Assembly (NCBI GenBank): GCA_021927905.1
Contig: BLLK01000038.1
Span: forward strand, 1,922,001-1,986,000
Direction: 5' to 3'
Source of the DNA: Chaetoceros tenuissimus
Taxonomy: Eukaryota > Bacillariophyta > Thalassiosirophyceae > Chaetocerotales > Chaetocerotaceae
Length of the DNA stretch: 64,000 nt
The translations under genes were made by a program, and so were the position numbers. Shown piece after piece: positions 29,890 to 40,226 of this stretch (positions within the stretch are counted from its first letter, which is position 1; each line of letters opens with the position of its first letter). The notes under the pieces are model-generated. The model was not told where the DNA came from. It did not search any database and was given only the letters and a program-made list of their open reading frames with translations.

Positions 29890-32493
29890 TTACATACATG
29901 TAAAAGCTGAAATCACCTTTGTTGCAGAGTCATTAATTTTCTCCAACATTGTCTCATCTTTCTTCTTTTTCAATACTGGAGTGAGTGCATTTTGGAATTT
30001 GTCTCTCATTGTGTTGTCATTTTTCTTTGCTGGTGTGGATATAGATGCCATGACCTTGCTGGTGGCGTCGCTTACGATACCTGTAATTGAGTCATTACTT
30101 TTTTCCAACATTGTCTCATCTTTCTTCTTTTTCAATACTGGAGTGAGTGCATTTTGGAATTTGTCTCTCATTGTGTTGTCATTTTTCTTTGCTGGTGTGG
30201 ATATAGATGCCATGACCTTGCTGGTGGCGTCGCTTACGATACCTGTAATTGTGTCATCCTTTTTTTTTCTCAGTGGAGTAAGTGCGTATCCTAACTTGCT
30301 CAACTTTGTTTCGGAAGGATTGGTTGCAGTAATTTGAGTATTTGGCGCAAAATATGATACAGTAGTTTTGATACTAGTTACAGTATCTGGCGTACCACAT
30401 TTAACTTTCTCTGACTCCATGGATTCCTCAACAACTTTATTCACATATCTAGACAAATAAAAGCATCCTATCGGCCCAATTATGCAAATCAGAATAATGA
30501 AAGAAGTGATGACTTTGTCCAGTGTATTGAATGCATTCTCCTTCATGTCTGGGATGCTTGCAATAAAAAGAGAAATGAGACAAAAATTAGTCAAGGCTCC
30601 CCAAATTATCACTTCTCTCAATGCAATCGCCTTCAATGCTGCTATCTTGTTTTGAGTAATCTCTTCATTGACAAATAGCAATGACTTCGCATCACCCTCT
30701 TCTTCGGAGATGTTCACGTCATTTGGAGGACTTTCATACTTTCCATCATGCACGTAAAATGGATCAGCAAGTTTTACAAGTGATATTCCAAAGTTTGCAA
30801 TGAAGAACTTGATAACCAAACTTGCAAATATGCCAGAAGATATCCAAAGTTGCCACCAAGAGAGTCCAGTATCATCAGCAACCATTATCTTTTTCTGTGC
30901 GTAGAGTCTATCAACACAAATGGTCTCGTTGCCTAGAAATGCAAAGTCTTCTTTTGCTTTCCACAAAGAGGACTGATCTGCTTTTTGGTTCTCAGTAGAT
31001 ATAGCGATCCCATCCAGAGTTTTATATGGCATCGTATTGATTTTCCAATCCTTTTCAAATCCATAATTATGAATTGTCAAGTTTGAATAATCTTGTGAAT
31101 TGGCTGGAAATGGACAAGTACATGTCACATCAAACTGTGTGATATCTTCAATTAGTTGAGAAATTTCAAACTTTGCCACACCCAATTTATTTTCAATATT
31201 GATCAGATTGTTGCAGGTATTGCTGACAATCTCAGATCGACCTCTGATAAAATCTGCGTCTAGGAAGCATGGATCAGATCTAATGTTTCCAAGAAATATA
31301 TTAATCTCTGGCTGGTTCAATATCATTGTTGCATAATCAGATACCCAGTAAATAACGAGTACAGTGATGATGAAAGTAAACTTTCTCACCCCAAACAACA
31401 GAGTTTTCATTGTATTAACAATGGAGGGTCTATACAGGACCATTGGTGTTGGGAAGAAGAGTGCGACGACCATGTATATTGAATACATTGTTCCGGCTAC
31501 ATCAAATTGCTTCATGAGTCTTTGGATCATTTCTGCCGATTCTTGCTTCAAGTGGTCCAGGTTGTCAACACTTGCATCGCTTTCAAAAGCTACCTCATCG
31601 GCTTGCAAGTCTTTGTCGATCTTACCTTGCCACGACGGAGAACATGGTGTAGGAATTGTTTTTCTTTTACAAATAATGCTGAGTCCCCAATTATCCCAAC
31701 GAATTTTTTTCCTTACAGAGCAGCCTTTTTCCCGTTTTTTCTGTAGCAAAGCTCGCCAATATCCAGGGAAAAATCTTTCACCATACCATGTAACAACTTC
31801 CTCGTTTTGAGAGTATTTTACCTTGGTGTTAATGTTGTTACCTCCTTTAATTTTTTCATTGTTTGGCTCTTCAGGACACCTTATATAACGCGCAGTATCT
31901 CTCAATAGTTGGTCTCTATATGTAGGAGTCGCGTTATATTGGTCTCTTCCTTGGTCAATGTTTGTGACATCAGAACTTTTGATGTGAAGTTGGAATAGGG
32001 CAAGTTTTTCCTCAGCATCATCTGTCGCACAAAAGCCACCTTCGCCACCAGTAGCAACGGCAAGCTTGTTTGTGAGACTGTTCTCACTCAGAAGAAAGGT
32101 AATAGCCAAGATAGTAATTGCTGTGCTCCAAATGCCAATTTTGAATGGAATAGGCTTCCAACCTGGGAACCTCTTGTCTACACAAGGAGCCATTCTATGA
32201 CGTCCAAGCATGACAGCATATAAAACCTCCATCAATGTTCCTTTCTTCTTTTCAGTTTCAGACATATTTTCTTCCTTTCGGGCTTGGTGAAAACCTCTAC
32301 CAAAACCCTTGAAACCTGCGACCAAGGGATTTGTGCTGAACTTTTTACTAAAGGCATTGAAAAACGTATTTTCATTTTGGAATGATCTATCGTCAACAAC
32401 GCTCCGAAGTTTTCTAATGAATAGATAGTTCGAAAGAGAAAGAACATCTACCATGAAAAGAAGGGCAATACTTGTCAATGATCTTGTCGCCAT
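29890..32493 (-). CDS. Large multi-pass membrane protein, copy 1
   Basis: Single exon, 867 residues; I do not recognise a family. About seven hydrophobic segments are visible: near the N-terminus (ALLFMVDVLSLSNYLF), ~120-137, ~340-360, ~372-392, ~555-577, ~640-660 and ~678-697. Between segments 2 and 3 and between 4 and 5 lie large cysteine-containing domains with N-x-S/T sites (likely outside the cell or in the lumen). The C-terminus has two near-identical 54-residue repeats (DSITGIVSDATSKVMASIS...) corresponding to a 162-bp tandem repeat in DNA, rich in Lys, Thr and Ser. Copy 2 at 41890 is nearly identical. Channel, transporter or receptor are all possible; the sequence gives no clear motif. 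Confidence 0.7.
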   Translation of the reverse strand: MATRSLTSIALLFMVDVLSLSNYLFIRKLRSVVDDRSFQNENTFFNAFSKKFSTNPLVAGFKGFGRGFHQARKEENMSETEKKKGTLMEVLYAVMLGRHRMAPCVDKRFPGWKPIPFKIGIWSTAITILAITFLLSENSLTNKLAVATGGEGGFCATDDAEEKLALFQLHIKSSDVTNIDQGRDQYNATPTYRDQLLRDTARYIRCPEEPNNEKIKGGNNINTKVKYSQNEEVVTWYGERFFPGYWRALLQKKREKGCSVRKKIRWDNWGLSIICKRKTIPTPCSPSWQGKIDKDLQADEVAFESDASVDNLDHLKQESAEMIQRLMKQFDVAGTMYSIYMVVALFFPTPMVLYRPSIVNTMKTLLFGVRKFTFIITVLVIYWVSDYATMILNQPEINIFLGNIRSDPCFLDADFIRGRSEIVSNTCNNLINIENKLGVAKFEISQLIEDITQFDVTCTCPFPANSQDYSNLTIHNYGFEKDWKINTMPYKTLDGIAISTENQKADQSSLWKAKEDFAFLGNETICVDRLYAQKKIMVADDTGLSWWQLWISSGIFASLVIKFFIANFGISLVKLADPFYVHDGKYESPPNDVNISEEEGDAKSLLFVNEEITQNKIAALKAIALREVIIWGALTNFCLISLFIASIPDMKENAFNTLDKVITSFIILICIIGPIGCFYLSRYVNKVVEESMESEKVKCGTPDTVTSIKTTVSYFAPNTQITATNPSETKLSKLGYALTPLRKKKDDTITGIVSDATSKVMASISTPAKKNDNTMRDKFQNALTPVLKKKKDETMLEKSNDSITGIVSDATSKVMASISTPAKKNDNTMRDKFQNALTPVLKKKKDETMLEKINDSATKVISAFTCM
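29935..30258 (-). repeat. 162-bp tandem repeat, two copies, within the membrane protein gene
   Basis: Units begin at 29935 and 30097 (162 bp apart), differ at a few positions and preserve the reading frame (54 residues each). A further partial unit lies upstream. The same pair occurs at 41935-42258. Confidence 0.8.
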
Positions 32494-32911
32494 GGTTGTA
32501 TGGTTGTTTCCAGATCAATATTTGCTTCTTGTGATAGTAATGCAGGATGAGTGATTTCTGTTAACTTTGAAGCGGCACTGTTTACTTATGATTAAGAAGT
32601 TCTGGAAATAGTAGGAGTATCCAGATCCAAGACTAAATATCCGAAGTTTTATCCGATCCAAGACTAAAAATATAAAAGAATACATAAACAAGACTTCAAG
32701 TGGTGCACATTAAATACAGGGTCAATCTACTCCTAACAGGCCGGCTCGAAACATTGTCAGTTCAATCCAAACACATTTCGGCAAACAACTCAAAAATTAG
32801 AATAGATGTTAAAAAGAACATGATGAAATCTTTGAAGTCATTTGCCAAGAAATGGTATTCGAGGATACTAGTAAAATTCTCTTCAACCAATGAAGGAAAA
32901 CTCGCAGAGGC
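32494..32911 (+). pseudogene. Truncated start of the small basic gene (second copy intact at 44805)
   Basis: This matches the upstream region and first ~31 codons of the intact gene at 44805-45341 (ATG at 32820 here). Identity stops at 32911, after CTCGCAGAGGC, where the transposon begins. The remainder of the gene is absent, so it is broken. Confidence 0.75.
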
Positions 32912-34867
32912 CATACACACATTAAACATCACGGGGGGAGTCACATAAAAATCTTACCCCCCCTACAAAAATGAAACTTCATATTCCTCTTTGCAATTGA
33001 TACCTCCTCCAGGCCTATACCAGCTATAGAGCCACCTCTGAAGTAATCTCTCAAAGACCATTCCAAAATTTTCGGAAACACCTTTCTTAAGTGGTAATCT
33101 GCTCCTGTACTTATCTAATCCCTTTTCAATTGCATGCCAGGTGCATCTTCTTCTTTTCGCAGAAGTATATAACTGTGAAATAGCTAAGTCAACAATTTGG
33201 CAAAGTTGAGGATCTCCATCTGTGACAATGATGTTGACCTGTGCACATAAATCTTTTCCAAGAAGGTTCAGAATTGCTACCATTAGCACATACCGGAACA
33301 TCCATAATTGCTGGTTAGGAATAAAAAACCTTAGCACAACAAATGTTTTACCAAAGGAATTCTTCACAGTCACTGTAAGGTGAACCATGTTGTCAATGGT
33401 CACTGTTTTGTGGGTACCATCAATAGATAGTGTTTGAGAGTAAGCTCTTGCCATTTTGTACATTGCAGGGCTGCACCATGCTATGCATAGTAGGTCGGAA
33501 TCAGAGGATGACAGGCATGACTTCTCATCCTCAATCCATTGGCGCGCAGCATCTCCTGTTAGGTTTGGATCACCTAAACTTTCACATGCAACTTTCACAG
33601 ATGCCTCCTTCTTGTTAGATACATTCATAGAAACATTATCCTTCTTGTTAGTGATGGTCAAAACAGTACATTCATGCTCATGCAGCAATGATGAAAGCTC
33701 CTCTGCAGAATCAAGATTTTGTAAGTACTTTCTTGTGAACTTGTCATCTTCCAATGATGTGGTATCTTTTATTCCAGCATTAGTCATAGCTTGTTTAGTT
33801 CTATGAACAGATCCTCCGGAGATTTTTCTAACACCAGCAGCCTGATTAGATGGAGATCTAGTGGCTAGTGACATTATTCTCCTTTTTTCTTCTATCTCCG
33901 CAGGTAGCTGTGAGGAGCTAATACTTAGTTCAAAATGGCTCATTCTAACCTTATGCCCTGTATGGTAAGTAGCTTCAGATGGAGCCTGAGCAAAAAAACA
34001 GAAACTATTGCTATATATATGAAGAGGCGCACATTTGCATTTATCCTCAGCACATGTTGGTTGTTTAGTTGATTGTAGCCTTTTATTTCCTCTGTTCCCA
34101 TGATTTATAGAAAAGAGTTTTCTCTTGCTATTAGGAGCAGGAAAGCAATGCATGGTATCTGTAGAATCATCAGTAGTGTGCTTGGGCACTGTACTCCTGC
34201 AGCAGTATAATATACTGTCATAATATAATAAACCATTTTCAACATCCTTTTAGGTAGACTTAAGATCAGTTCTCTGGCATATAAGTTCTACTCTGGTGAG
34301 TTTAGCTTTGTCCCTGATGTCTTTTATAAGCAGCTGTCTGCTAGTTTTAAGAGCATTCTTATCTCCGGAAACTTTATACTTCTTTGGATCAAATATGTAA
34401 AACTGTATAGTACCTTTTGCAAGCTTTGTTGGCTTGAACAAGTCAACATTCTCTACAATAGAGACCTTCCTAGAAGGTTGTGTCAACTCTTTTCCAATAG
34501 AAAGTCTAGTGGAGCGGAGGGCATGGCTAGATGAAATGGCACAGGTTTTAGGAGCATTTACTATGCAGCCAAAATGTAGTTCAGCCTGAAAAGTAAGATT
34601 AGACTTTGAGGGGCTTGGAATTTCCATGTTATTTGTCTGAATATGTATTTCTATTGTTAATTATATACATCAAGTAGTATTTTATTCATGAACTCCTTCA
34701 GATCAGCAGTTGTAATTAGTAATTAGTAACGGCGAAAATTCAATTTGAAATATAGTAAAAGAAAGGAAGGGAAAGGAAGAGAAAGTATATTTTGTGTGAC
34801 TCACACATTTTTGAAGGGGGGGGGGTGAGATTTTTATGTGACTCCCCCCGTGAGGTTTAATGTGTAT
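32912..34867. mobile_element. MULE-type DNA transposon
   Basis: About 1.96 kb. Imperfect terminal inverted repeats of about 50 bp: both ends read (A)CACATTAAAC(A/C)TCACGGGGGG then AGTCACATAAAAATCT and a C-rich run, left at 32917-32973 and right at 34810-34866 (reversed). A Mutator-like transposase gene fills the interior. The boundaries were set by where similarity to the other duplicated unit stops. No 9-bp target-site duplication is visible. Confidence 0.75.
32963..34627 (-). pseudogene. Mutator-like (MULE/FAR1-type) transposase interrupted by one stop codon
   Basis: Two frames (34627..34250 and 34189..32963) are in the same register and separated by a single TAA at 34250-34252, giving 555 codons in all. 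The C-terminal part has the MULE transposase core: TLSIDGTHKT (first Asp), NIIVTDGDPQLCQIVD (second Asp) and RRRCTWHAIEKGLDKY (the CxxH). The N-terminal part is Ser/Lys/Cys-rich and includes a possible FLYWCH-like zinc-finger region around the stop. The protein ends soon after the CxxH block, before the usual final Glu of DDE transposases is clear, so it is probably also C-terminally shortened. Likely non-autonomous unless the stop is read through. Confidence 0.7.
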
Positions 34868-35089
34868 CAGTTTCAACCGTTATAATACAGTCGTTGACTC
34901 TGTTTGATCACAAAATGATCCTATCCAAATATCCGTTTGTAATGGAAATATCTAATTCCTGTCAGTCGCTTCAGTCGCCGACCAGCGCACTAGAAACGAC
35001 GAACAACAGCAGCGTCGAACACACTACTTTTATACTTTGCAAACTATTTATTCCAAGATAGCTCTGTATTATAACAAGAAAACAGCAAG

Positions 35090-36478
35090 ATGGAGGACAG
35101 CAATACTACCAACTTTAACTTCACAAAGCCGGCAATTATTATACCTACGGTCTCCGGCTCGATATCATTCATTTCGTCGATGTTGATTATATATGTCATC
35201 CTCAAGTCACCTAAACTAGTGTTTTCCACACCTTACCACCGCATCATGTTCGGTATGAGCATAGGTGACTGCTTCATGTCACTTGCAATAGCTTTGACAA
35301 CGATTCCGATGCCGAAAGATGTGATATATCCATTTGCGCAGAGTTCCTATGGAAACATTCGTACATGCTATGCACAGGCATATGCATTTATAGACGGATG
35401 CGGAATTGCACTGGGAATGAGCATGGTTTTGTACATGTATTACGGCTGTTCATTAGTATTTCATATGCAAGACGTTACATTCCGTAAATGGATTGAAACA
35501 CCTTTGGTTGCCTTTTTCGTGTTTCTTACAATTGCGCCTCTATTCTATCTTGATAGAGAGAACATGAATCCTAGTCCCACAAGCGTTTGGTGCACAAGAA
35601 GAGCATATCCGGATCAATGTACAAAGGACACAGATCCTGATTGTAGAGAAGGAAAAGTTTGGTTTCTTGAGAACTTTTCTGTAGTTTGGATGACACTAAC
35701 GCTAGCAACCTTTGCAGTTCTGATTGTTGATATGTGCCTCATTATCTTCTCCTTCTACCGTGAGGAGCGGAAGCTGAAAGCTATGAAGGAAGAACTCTAT
35801 TTATCTACCTTGGAAAATACTGCTGTGGTTGACAGAGATGAATTTACGGACGATCAATTAATGGAGACTAGACAGGACAAAAGAAGAATCACAAAGGAAG
35901 CCTTGATGTATATTGCTTCATTTTTTGTGATTTGGACGTTCGCAGTTGCTTTTGGTTCATTATCTGATAGAAATGATGGCTACAAGGATATTCCAGTACT
36001 CGCTGCATTACGTCTTTTCTTTCAGCCATTGCAAGGATTCTTGAATATGTTGATATTCTTTTATCACAAAATGGAAATCTTGAGAAGGAAAGATGAGAGT
36101 CTATCCATCAGAGAAAGGTTCAAAATGGTAGTTTTACATCCAGGGGAAGCATTGGAAGAGAAGAGAATGGTAATTTCAAATCTTCCAATGATCGACGTTT
36201 CTAATATACCTAACTCTGAATCCCCAAAAAATGAAGCAGCAATAAATTCTGTAGCAAACAGGAGTTCTGCAAAAGATTCTTCACCTTCTCAAAATTTGAA
36301 CTTGTATTCAGATATCGAAAGTTCTCAAGAAGCAAGCAAGGTTTCTAATAAGTTTCACTTATCACAAGGGGAAAGTCTAGCAAGTTCACTTCCGCAAACC
36401 GAGGTTGGAGTCTACGATGAAATCAGAAGACAAATCTCTAATGGCGATTTCTCTTTTTCCAACAAAGATGAAGAGTGA
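35090..36478 (+). CDS. Seven-transmembrane receptor-like protein, copy 3
   Basis: Single exon, 462 residues. Same seven membrane segments and extracellular cysteine pattern as copy 1, from which it differs at about twenty residues; the N-terminus is one residue shorter (MEDSNTTNFNF). Its upstream region, from 34873, is nearly identical to that of copy 1. A full-length convergent Sec14-like gene follows. TM6 reads FVIWTFAVAF, shared with copy 4, whereas copies 1 and 2 have LPVAF, suggesting gene conversion or different ages of duplication. Confidence 0.75.
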   Translation: MEDSNTTNFNFTKPAIIIPTVSGSISFISSMLIIYVILKSPKLVFSTPYHRIMFGMSIGDCFMSLAIALTTIPMPKDVIYPFAQSSYGNIRTCYAQAYAFIDGCGIALGMSMVLYMYYGCSLVFHMQDVTFRKWIETPLVAFFVFLTIAPLFYLDRENMNPSPTSVWCTRRAYPDQCTKDTDPDCREGKVWFLENFSVVWMTLTLATFAVLIVDMCLIIFSFYREERKLKAMKEELYLSTLENTAVVDRDEFTDDQLMETRQDKRRITKEALMYIASFFVIWTFAVAFGSLSDRNDGYKDIPVLAALRLFFQPLQGFLNMLIFFYHKMEILRRKDESLSIRERFKMVVLHPGEALEEKRMVISNLPMIDVSNIPNSESPKNEAAINSVANRSSAKDSSPSQNLNLYSDIESSQEASKVSNKFHLSQGESLASSLPQTEVGVYDEIRRQISNGDFSFSNKDEE

Positions 36479-36734
36479 CAAGATCCGAGTTTTAGCTTAC
36501 ATAGTGTTAGATGAGACTTTTAAGGATGATATTAGTTAGACATGGGGAATAGGTACAAGTTCAACTTAAAATATGGAGAAAGTCTAACAAGTTCATCTCA
36601 GCAAAACGAAGTTCGATTCTACGATGAAATCAGATGGGTGTCTATCTCTGAAAGTATTTCACATTAGCTCCATTTTTTCCTTCTAACGCAACATAAATCT
36701 AAACGAAAAGAAGCAAGCAGTCGCCACACAAACA

Positions 36735-37703
36735 TCAACAACTGTTAGATTCTTTACAAAATATAGTAGCAAGATCATCCACATGATGCGGCCAATGTTC
36801 ATCACTCCCCCCAAAACAAACTGGCAAATTATCTACTTTAACAAACTTTTCAAAATATTTCTTTCTTTCCTTTTCTGTAATCACCTTGCCAAACAAATTA
36901 GTTTTTTCCACCACTCGTTTTGGAAACAATTTCTTCAAAATGTTCCATACTCTCTGCATGAAATTGGGACAATTGACAAGATAAACCGCACCTACAAGTT
37001 GAGGATAATAATCTTGTGACAATCTACTAGCTTTTGCATCTTTTTTCATATAATTCAACTTTAGTCCTTTCAAACTCATATCTTGCAAATCAATGATTTT
37101 CAATACTTTTGTCAATCGATTTGTTCGTCTTGTGATTTCATCTTGGATTTGAAATATCGTTTCATTACAGTACAGATAAGAATCTTGTAATGTTTCCAAA
37201 GGCAATGTTTCGTATATCCCCTTGAGATTCAATTCGTTGACTTTGACATAGGACATGACTCCTCGATTAGGATCGGGTAATGTATGCATTATCGTGTAGT
37301 TGGAGGCAAAGTATGCATTATAGGCTAATACAGAAGGGAATTGATTTTCTTGTATCTTTGTATCCTTTCGGAGACTTGGTGCACGATGCCGTATATCGCC
37401 CAATTCGTTTAATCTCTTTGTATGTCGAAATTGTATCGTTTTCTGAGCAGCCTTGGACGCATTTGCAATTGTACGGTGTGAGAGAATGTAACGTAGGATC
37501 CAAATGTTGTCATATCTCGGATTGGGTGATTGAGAGTCTTGGACGAAAAGAGGTTCGTTGTTGGTTAGAATTTCATGCACTGTGTCGATTTCGACTTGGT
37601 GTTGAAGTAGCAAATCTGTGATGTAAGGTCTATCATCATTTGGATCTGTTATGCTTTCATTGTTTTGATTCTGAAGGGCATTCGAGGTTTGTTTTGATTT
37701 CAT
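36735..37703 (-). CDS. Sec14/CRAL-TRIO lipid-transfer-like protein, copy 3
   Basis: Single exon, 322 residues, ATG start. The CRAL-TRIO motifs match the copy at 26104-27189: DPNRGVMSYVKVNEL, LKIIDLQDMSLKGL, QDYYPQLVGAVYLVNCPNF and LPVCFGGSD. It differs by about twenty residues, mostly conservative, which argues that both copies are under selection as proteins. Convergent with 7TM copy 3, 256 bp away, as in unit 1. Confidence 0.75.
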   Translation of the reverse strand: MKSKQTSNALQNQNNESITDPNDDRPYITDLLLQHQVEIDTVHEILTNNEPLFVQDSQSPNPRYDNIWILRYILSHRTIANASKAAQKTIQFRHTKRLNELGDIRHRAPSLRKDTKIQENQFPSVLAYNAYFASNYTIMHTLPDPNRGVMSYVKVNELNLKGIYETLPLETLQDSYLYCNETIFQIQDEITRRTNRLTKVLKIIDLQDMSLKGLKLNYMKKDAKASRLSQDYYPQLVGAVYLVNCPNFMQRVWNILKKLFPKRVVEKTNLFGKVITEKERKKYFEKFVKVDNLPVCFGGSDEHWPHHVDDLATIFCKESNSC

Positions 37704-37920
37704 TTTTGTATAGAAGGCTTCTGTTACGAACGCAAGTGTAATGGGCTCGATCAGAGAAAATGATCCAAGGATTCATAAGTATATAGTATATTGTTATGAT
37801 AGAGCACAAGCACACATCTAAAAAAAGAAGGGTACCTAAAAGGACAATGACGCTACGTTTCTCTATTTGTCCGTGTCAAAAATTAAAAAGCTCAATTGAC
37901 TCTTAGTATAAGGATAAATT

Positions 37921-38360
37921 GGCTGGAGGTCTTTTGATGACGAGAGATTCTTCTTTACTGAATGTACTGATTGTTGAATAGAGGGTGTGACGAGTGCGCT
38001 CTTTCTCTTTTTGGGAAACAAGACTGTGGCTGTATTTGCAACATTCATTTCATTGTCCATAGCTGTCATTCTGTTCTGATGATCGGATAGGTGTTGTGTT
38101 TGTCTGAAGGATGTCGTGTGATAAGAAGGACTGCTGAATGCCGATGAAAAGAACACAAGAGAAGATGGAAGGAACATATACCTCTGAACTACTTTGAGTT
38201 TAATAGAATGAAAAGTAGCAATCGTATTTGGTGCAAAAAGTCGATAAGTTTTCTTCTTCTTCTTTTTGAATAGGTCTCCCTCTATTGGCTTGACAGCAGA
38301 ACTTGCAGGGCTGCATGCTGCATGCACGCATTCCAAAAAATGAATGGCGCAAGTTTCTCG
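37921..38360 (-). pseudogene. Duplicated 5' fragment of the 2H phosphoesterase gene, copy B
   Basis: Longer than copy A: it matches about 19131-19560, covering the upstream DNA and first ~80 codons of the 2H phosphoesterase gene, with a frame change near the Lys-rich segment. The catalytic domain is missing. A minus-strand open frame of 175 codons through it is therefore a relic. Confidence 0.7.
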
Positions 38361-38801
38361 ATTTTTCTTGGACGACAACCCAACGGACATGTCAAAAACT
38401 AAAATGCCGTATTGACTTTCCGTAAATGATTAAATGAAAATTAGACATCACTTTTTTGCAAAAATCATTTTGTCATTTTTGCGCTTCTTTTGAATTAGTT
38501 TGAGATGAATAAAAGCTCCAGAAATCTTTTCAGTTGAATTATGCCTGTGCATAGAAAGGCCGAAAATGATACATACCACACATTTGTAATTGAAATATCT
38601 AATTCCTGTCAGTCGCTTCAGTCGCCGAAAGAGATTAGTTCCATTTGTTCTCGAACAATGTGTTGCCGTGGCAGGCCAGACCACATCACAAGAAACGGCG
38701 AACAGTAGCGTCGAACATACAATACTACTATTACTGGCAAACTCTTTATTTCAAGATAGCTCTAAATTTGAAACACTCACGCGTACGTCGCTATAATAAA
38801 G
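38361..38801. promoter_or_regulatory. Upstream region of 7TM copy 4
   Basis: Nearly identical to the region before copy 2, but lacking the duplicated start that creates an upstream ATG there. No gene seen. Confidence 0.5.
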
Positions 38802-40226
38802 ATGGAACACACCAGCAATACTACCAACTTTAACTTCACAAAGCCGGCAATTATTATACCTACGGTCTCCGGCTCGATATCATTCATTTCTTCGATGTTG
38901 ATTATATATGTCATCCTCAAGTCACCTAAACTAGTTTTTTCCACACCGTACCACCGCATCATGTTCGGTATGAGCATAGGTGACTGCTTCATGTCACTTG
39001 CAATAGCTTTGACAACGATTCCGATGCCGAAAGATGTGATATATCCGTTCGCACAGAGTTCCTATGGAAACATTCGTACATGCAATGCACAGGCATATGC
39101 ATTTATAGACGGATGCGGAATTGCACTGGGAATGAGCATGGTTTTGTACATGTATTACGGCAGCTCATTAGTATTTCATATGCAAGACGTTACATTCCGT
39201 AAATGGATTGAAACACCAATGGTTGCCTTTTACACGTTTCTTACAATTTTGCCTCTATTCTATCTTGATAGAGAGAACATGAATCCTAGTCCAACAAGCG
39301 TTTGGTGCACAAGAAGAGCGTATCCGGATCAATGTACAAAGGACACAGATCCTGATTGTAGAGAAGGAAAAGTTTGGTTTCTTGAGAACTTTTCTGTAGT
39401 TTGGAGGACACTAACGCTAGCAACCTTTGCAGTTCTGATTGTTGATATGTGCCTCATTGTCTTCTCCTTCTACCGTGAGGAGCGGAAGCTGAAAGCTATG
39501 ATGGAAGAACTCTACTTATCTACCTTGGATAATACTGCTGTGGTTGACAGAGATGAATTTACGGACGATCAATTAATGGAGACTAGACAGGACAAAAGAA
39601 GAGTCACAAAGGAAGCCTTGATGTATATTGCTTCATTTTTTGCTATTTGGACGTTCGCAGTTGCTTTTGGTTCATTATCTGATAGAAATGATGGCTACAA
39701 GGATATTCCAGTACTCGCTGCATTACGTCTTTTCTTTCAGCCATTGCAAGGGTTTCTGAATATGTTGATATTCTTTTATCACAAAATGGAAATTTTGAGA
39801 AGAAAAGATGAGAGTCTATCCATCAGAGAAAGGTTCAAAATGGTAGTTTTACATCCAGGGGAAGCATTGGAAGAGAAGAAAATGGTGATTTCGAATCTTC
39901 CAATGCTTGATGTTTCTATCGTACGCCCTGAGTCTCCAAAGAAAAATGAAGCAGGAATGAACTCTGTGGTAAACAGGAGTTCTGCAAAAGATTCTTTTCC
40001 TTCTCAAAATTTGAACTTATATTCAGATATCGAAAGTTCTCAAGAAGCAAGCAAGGTTTCAAATACGAGTAAGTTTCACTTATCACAAGGGGAAAGTCTA
40101 GCAAGTTCACTTCCGCAAAACGAGGTTGGAGTCTACGATGAAATCAGAAGAAAAGTCTTTACTGGCGATTTTTTTTCCAACAAAGGTGAACAAGATCCGA
40201 GTTTTAGCTTGCATATTGTTAGATGA
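38802..40226 (+). CDS. Seven-transmembrane receptor-like protein, copy 4
   Basis: Single exon, 474 residues. Core identical in architecture to copies 1-3, with local changes in TM3/TM4 (YYGSS for YYGCS; MVAFYTFLTILPLF). The cytosolic tail is the most divergent of the four: SIVRPESPKKNEAGMNSV, KVFTGDFFSNKGEQ, and the stop codon is lost at the position used by the others, so the protein runs on 11 residues. Its 3' end overlaps the end of a truncated Sec14-like gene by 8 bp. Confidence 0.75.
   Translation: MEHTSNTTNFNFTKPAIIIPTVSGSISFISSMLIIYVILKSPKLVFSTPYHRIMFGMSIGDCFMSLAIALTTIPMPKDVIYPFAQSSYGNIRTCNAQAYAFIDGCGIALGMSMVLYMYYGSSLVFHMQDVTFRKWIETPMVAFYTFLTILPLFYLDRENMNPSPTSVWCTRRAYPDQCTKDTDPDCREGKVWFLENFSVVWRTLTLATFAVLIVDMCLIVFSFYREERKLKAMMEELYLSTLDNTAVVDRDEFTDDQLMETRQDKRRVTKEALMYIASFFAIWTFAVAFGSLSDRNDGYKDIPVLAALRLFFQPLQGFLNMLIFFYHKMEILRRKDESLSIRERFKMVVLHPGEALEEKKMVISNLPMLDVSIVRPESPKKNEAGMNSVVNRSSAKDSFPSQNLNLYSDIESSQEASKVSNTSKFHLSQGESLASSLPQNEVGVYDEIRRKVFTGDFFSNKGEQDPSFSLHIVR

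Larger units (their letters stand above)
24238..32911. repeat. Segmental duplication, unit 1
   Basis: Contains in order: 7TM gene 1, Sec14-like gene, 2H phosphoesterase 5' fragment, 7TM gene 2, Sec14 3' remnant, large membrane protein gene and the truncated start of the small basic gene. The same order recurs in 34868-44896. The two units are nearly identical over most of their coding regions. The unit ends abruptly at 32911 where a transposon begins. Confidence 0.85.

Noticed and set aside
29935-30258. Repeats considered as CRISPR
   Set aside because: Tandem without spacers and in-frame coding; this is a eukaryotic nuclear region.
31364-31810. Plus-strand frames of up to 174 residues opposite the large membrane protein genes
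   Set aside because: Shadow frames: they appear in both copies only because the coding strand is duplicated.
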